From Adineta steineri (Eukaryota > Rotifera > Eurotatoria > Adinetida > Adinetidae): a stretch of 64,000 nt of DNA. A program made the translations under genes and the position numbers. Within the stretch, counting starts at the first letter, position 1. Every line of letters begins with the position of its first letter. Where the stretch lies: assembly GCA_905250115.1 (NCBI GenBank), contig CAJNOI010000049.1, positions 6,617 to 70,616 of the forward strand, read 5' to 3'. The notes below the pieces were generated by a model. It saw only the letters and a program-made list of their open reading frames with translations, was not told the DNA's origin and did no database searches. Below are positions 61,562 through 64,000 of this stretch, piece by piece.

Positions 61562-62491
61562 ATGAATGTAACAAAAAGTGAAATCCAAGGTCTTGCTGAC
61601 TTCAAACGTTTAATCGAAGGTTATTTACTTTCTTGCGTATGTATAATTGGTCTTATTGGTAATTCAATCACATGTTTATCAATATTATCTAATCGTATAC
61701 GTCGATCATCTCCAACAGATATTTTTATATGTAGTCTTTCATTTACATCAATATTTGTTCTTGCTGGATTTTTATTAACACATGGTATTCGTTCAATATT
61801 TCATCAATATGGTGAAAAACTTTATCATTATTTATTTATACGAATTTTTCCTCCTCATATAACATTTTTATTAATACAAATATATTTAACAGCAGCTATA
61901 TCAATTGATAGATATTTATTAATATGTAGTTGGCGTACAATGACATATCGAAAATGGCGAACATCAAAACGAATGCTGTATATTATAAGTGGTATAACAA
62001 TATTTTCTATTATATATTGTTTACCATTTTGGTTTGAATATGTTGTTATTAATAATGAATATATTAGTTTAAGTTCAATTGGTTCACATCCAATATTTCG
62101 TTTATTAATGAGACAATATCTTTATTTTATATTTATTTTTCTTTTACCAATGTCATGTATAATAACATGTACATTATCAATTGTATATACATTATATAAA
62201 CATACAAAAACAAAATTTAAATCTCATTCAAATCCTTGTCGAAGAAAAAAACATTCAAGAAAAATTAATACATTATTATTATCAATTATGATTATATTTC
62301 TAGTAACACAATTACCATATTTTATATATAATGTTATATATGCATTAGAAGGACCAAGTTTAATGCAAAATCTACGTGCTAGACAATATTTAGTTATTAA
62401 TAATTTACTTTCAACTATTAATGCATCAGCAACTTTCGTTCTATATACACTTTTTGGAACGAAAAAAGTTACCTATCCTCAACAAGTTTAA
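61562..62491 (+). CDS. peptide-type rhodopsin-family GPCR, intronless
   Basis: 309 aa. TM1 has the GN pair (CIIGLIGNSITCLSIL). TM2 is TDIFICSLSFTSIFVLAGFL. TM3 ends AAISIDRYLLIC, a clear DRY-type motif. TM4 is IISGITIFSIIYCLPFWFEY. TM5 is LYFIFIFLLPMSCIITCTLS, with the conserved Pro. The third loop is basic (CRRKKHSRKINT). TM6 is LLLSIMIIFLVTQLPYFIYN, with the QLP at the usual CWxP place. TM7 is VINNLLSTINASATFVLYTL, where NASATFVLY replaces NPxxY. The overall plan resembles FMRFamide/short-neuropeptide receptors of invertebrates; the ligand is not predictable. It is 309 aa, somewhat short because the C-tail is brief. No close relation to the receptor at 15413. Confidence 0.85.
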   Translation: MNVTKSEIQGLADFKRLIEGYLLSCVCIIGLIGNSITCLSILSNRIRRSSPTDIFICSLSFTSIFVLAGFLLTHGIRSIFHQYGEKLYHYLFIRIFPPHITFLLIQIYLTAAISIDRYLLICSWRTMTYRKWRTSKRMLYIISGITIFSIIYCLPFWFEYVVINNEYISLSSIGSHPIFRLLMRQYLYFIFIFLLPMSCIITCTLSIVYTLYKHTKTKFKSHSNPCRRKKHSRKINTLLLSIMIIFLVTQLPYFIYNVIYALEGPSLMQNLRARQYLVINNLLSTINASATFVLYTLFGTKKVTYPQQV

Positions 62492-64000
62492 AATTAGTTG
62501 AACAGTTTTAATGCAATTTTATTGTAAAAACTTTAAACTATATTTTTTTTCTGATTAAATAAAATTAAAATTTATCCAAGAAAAACAATTGGATTGTTTT
62601 GACCATATCGAATTTTAATACTTTTGCAACGCTTTTCTCATGAAGCTTTTTTTGCTAGATAATGTGTTTTTATATATTAGTTTGCTTTGCACTAATTAAT
62701 AAAAAACATATCAAACGAAAATACATGACTATTTATCGTCGAATGATAGCTTTAATGTCTATATAATTTGTCACAAATAGTACTGAAATTTGTGCATCGT
62801 CCTACAATGAATTAAGAGTCGATATGGGTATAAAAATGGCGATAGACATGGTGATAAATAAGTGCAATATTGCACTCAGCCTCTTTATAAAACACAATTT
62901 CGGGATAAAACTTAGTAGTCAATATATATTGTAAATATTATCAAAATATATTATATCCAATGTCTGATCTATTGAAGTAACAAAATAACAACATAATATA
63001 TGCTTTAGGTACTATCGCTAGATATAAGCATGAAATGAAAAACAACGATTTTTCTTATCTATTTTTAACTAAAAATAAACAGTATTTTTCGATCAGTGAA
63101 ATATGTTTTTGGTTTTTCTTAGATTTTCATGTATATATATATCGACGAATAATTTTGTTTTTATTAATTAGACGGTTTATAAACTTAATGCACTTTCGAG
63201 ATTTTCTATATATTCAAAACGTATTATTCTAATAAAAACTGAAATATTTTTCAAGCACCATTGATTTCCAATTGTTTATTAATGACGTATATAACATAAA
63301 CATAATAAAATATCATGTTGTTTTTATTTGATAAAGAAATTTTTCATCATACTTCCCTTTTCGCATACGTTTGTAAGGTTATTAATTATCATGTCATATT
63401 ATTCAGGTGGGCTACATAATGGAAGAAAATATATATATATATTGAAACAAGTGGGCAATTTTTTTTTGTAAACACCTACACATGCACGCCGATGGAATAT
63501 TACAATAAATTAACCTTCGTATTATTGAAGGTTGAAAGTTAATAAAAATTGAACACTATATAGTTTTATTATTTATCATCATAAAATTCGATTAGAATAA
63601 TATATTTGAATAATACCATGTCGATTTTCATCGTAATATTTGTCCTATAAAAACTGTTTGTAATACTAACACTTGAGAGTCATGGACAGTACTATTTATT
63701 ATCCACATCCATTAACAATTGAAATAAACAATATATATCCAATCTAATATTGATACAATCGTTTTCAAATATTATCTATAAAATTCTTTATTGGATGACA
63801 AATCATAGATGATAACAAGGGAGAAAAAAGGAAGTAACGAAGATTTTCTTTTTCTTCTTCTCTCAAATAGAGTTTAATCAAAATAATTAATTGATTAAAA
63901 CAATTCTTATTTATATATTTTTCTATCTAAATGTATTATTTGCATAACAAAAGAAATTTCAATATCGTTAGATAAAAAAATACACAAATTATTTATTAAC
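62492..64000. other. intergenic to window end
   Basis: No supported exon. The 65-codon frame at 63035-63232 is AT-rich and has no domain. An (AT)n run lies at about 63430-63443. Confidence 0.6.

Overview
The window is AT-rich nuclear DNA from an animal. It has many very short (about 50-70 bp) GT-AG introns, animal-only families (Pax6, TRPM channels, peptide-type GPCRs, a Munc13-4-like protein, a Ly6/Quiver protein), a gene that looks acquired from fungi or a similar donor, and CCCACA/TGTGGG words that, as I recall, match the telomere repeat reported for bdelloid rotifers. A bdelloid rotifer (Adineta/Rotaria type) is the best fit. That assignment is inference; no species marker was searched.

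Layout. 0.5-1.9 kb: a three-exon Quiver/Sleepless-type GPI-anchored Ly6 protein and a doubtful two-exon small ORF. 3.7-6.9 kb (-): an F-box protein with sixteen leucine-rich-repeat exons in a near-regular 141-bp exon+intron array. 8.8-9.4 kb (-): an unrecognised 205-aa protein with an Asn-Cys motif. 12.7-14.6 kb (+): a complete Pax6-like gene (paired domain, S50 homeodomain, polyglutamine). 15.4-16.4 kb (+): an intronless rhodopsin-type GPCR. 16.7-27.6 kb (-): two tandem TRPM cation-channel genes; the first has a one-base homopolymer difference that shifts frame at the pore. 29.5-30.0 kb (-): a small secreted protein. 31.2-38.1 kb (-): a Munc13-4/BAIAP3-like C2-MUN-C2 exocytosis factor with two possible C-termini. 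38.5-40.7 kb (-): tRNA isopentenyltransferase (TRIT1). 40.9-43.6 kb (-): CDK8, the Mediator kinase. 45.9-46.6 kb (-): a short heme-thiolate peroxidase (chloroperoxidase/peroxygenase family) with an N-myristoylation-like start. 48.2-54.1 kb (+): a second F-box/LRR gene with a 3.7-kb long-TIR DNA transposon inside an LRR intron. 55.2-57.3 kb (+): a GPCR fragment, a 100-N gap, and a B-box/coiled-coil/discoidin-like protein lacking its 5' end. 61.6-62.5 kb (+): a second complete GPCR.

Mobile DNA is limited to small non-autonomous DNA elements and foldbacks. They include hAT-like MITEs with about 8-bp target duplications at 10.4, 34.8 and 51.3 kb, and a degraded one at 36.8 kb. There is also the 3.7-kb Mutator-like element with G-rich arrays at both ends and several foldbacks carrying telomere-like words. 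I saw no retroelement, CRISPR array, tRNA or rRNA.

The genes do not form one pathway. They are mostly conserved single genes plus expanded families (F-box/LRR, GPCR, TRPM). The points most worth following are the peroxidase, the transposon nested in the LRR gene, the alternative Munc13-like C-terminus and the dispersed telomere-like foldbacks.
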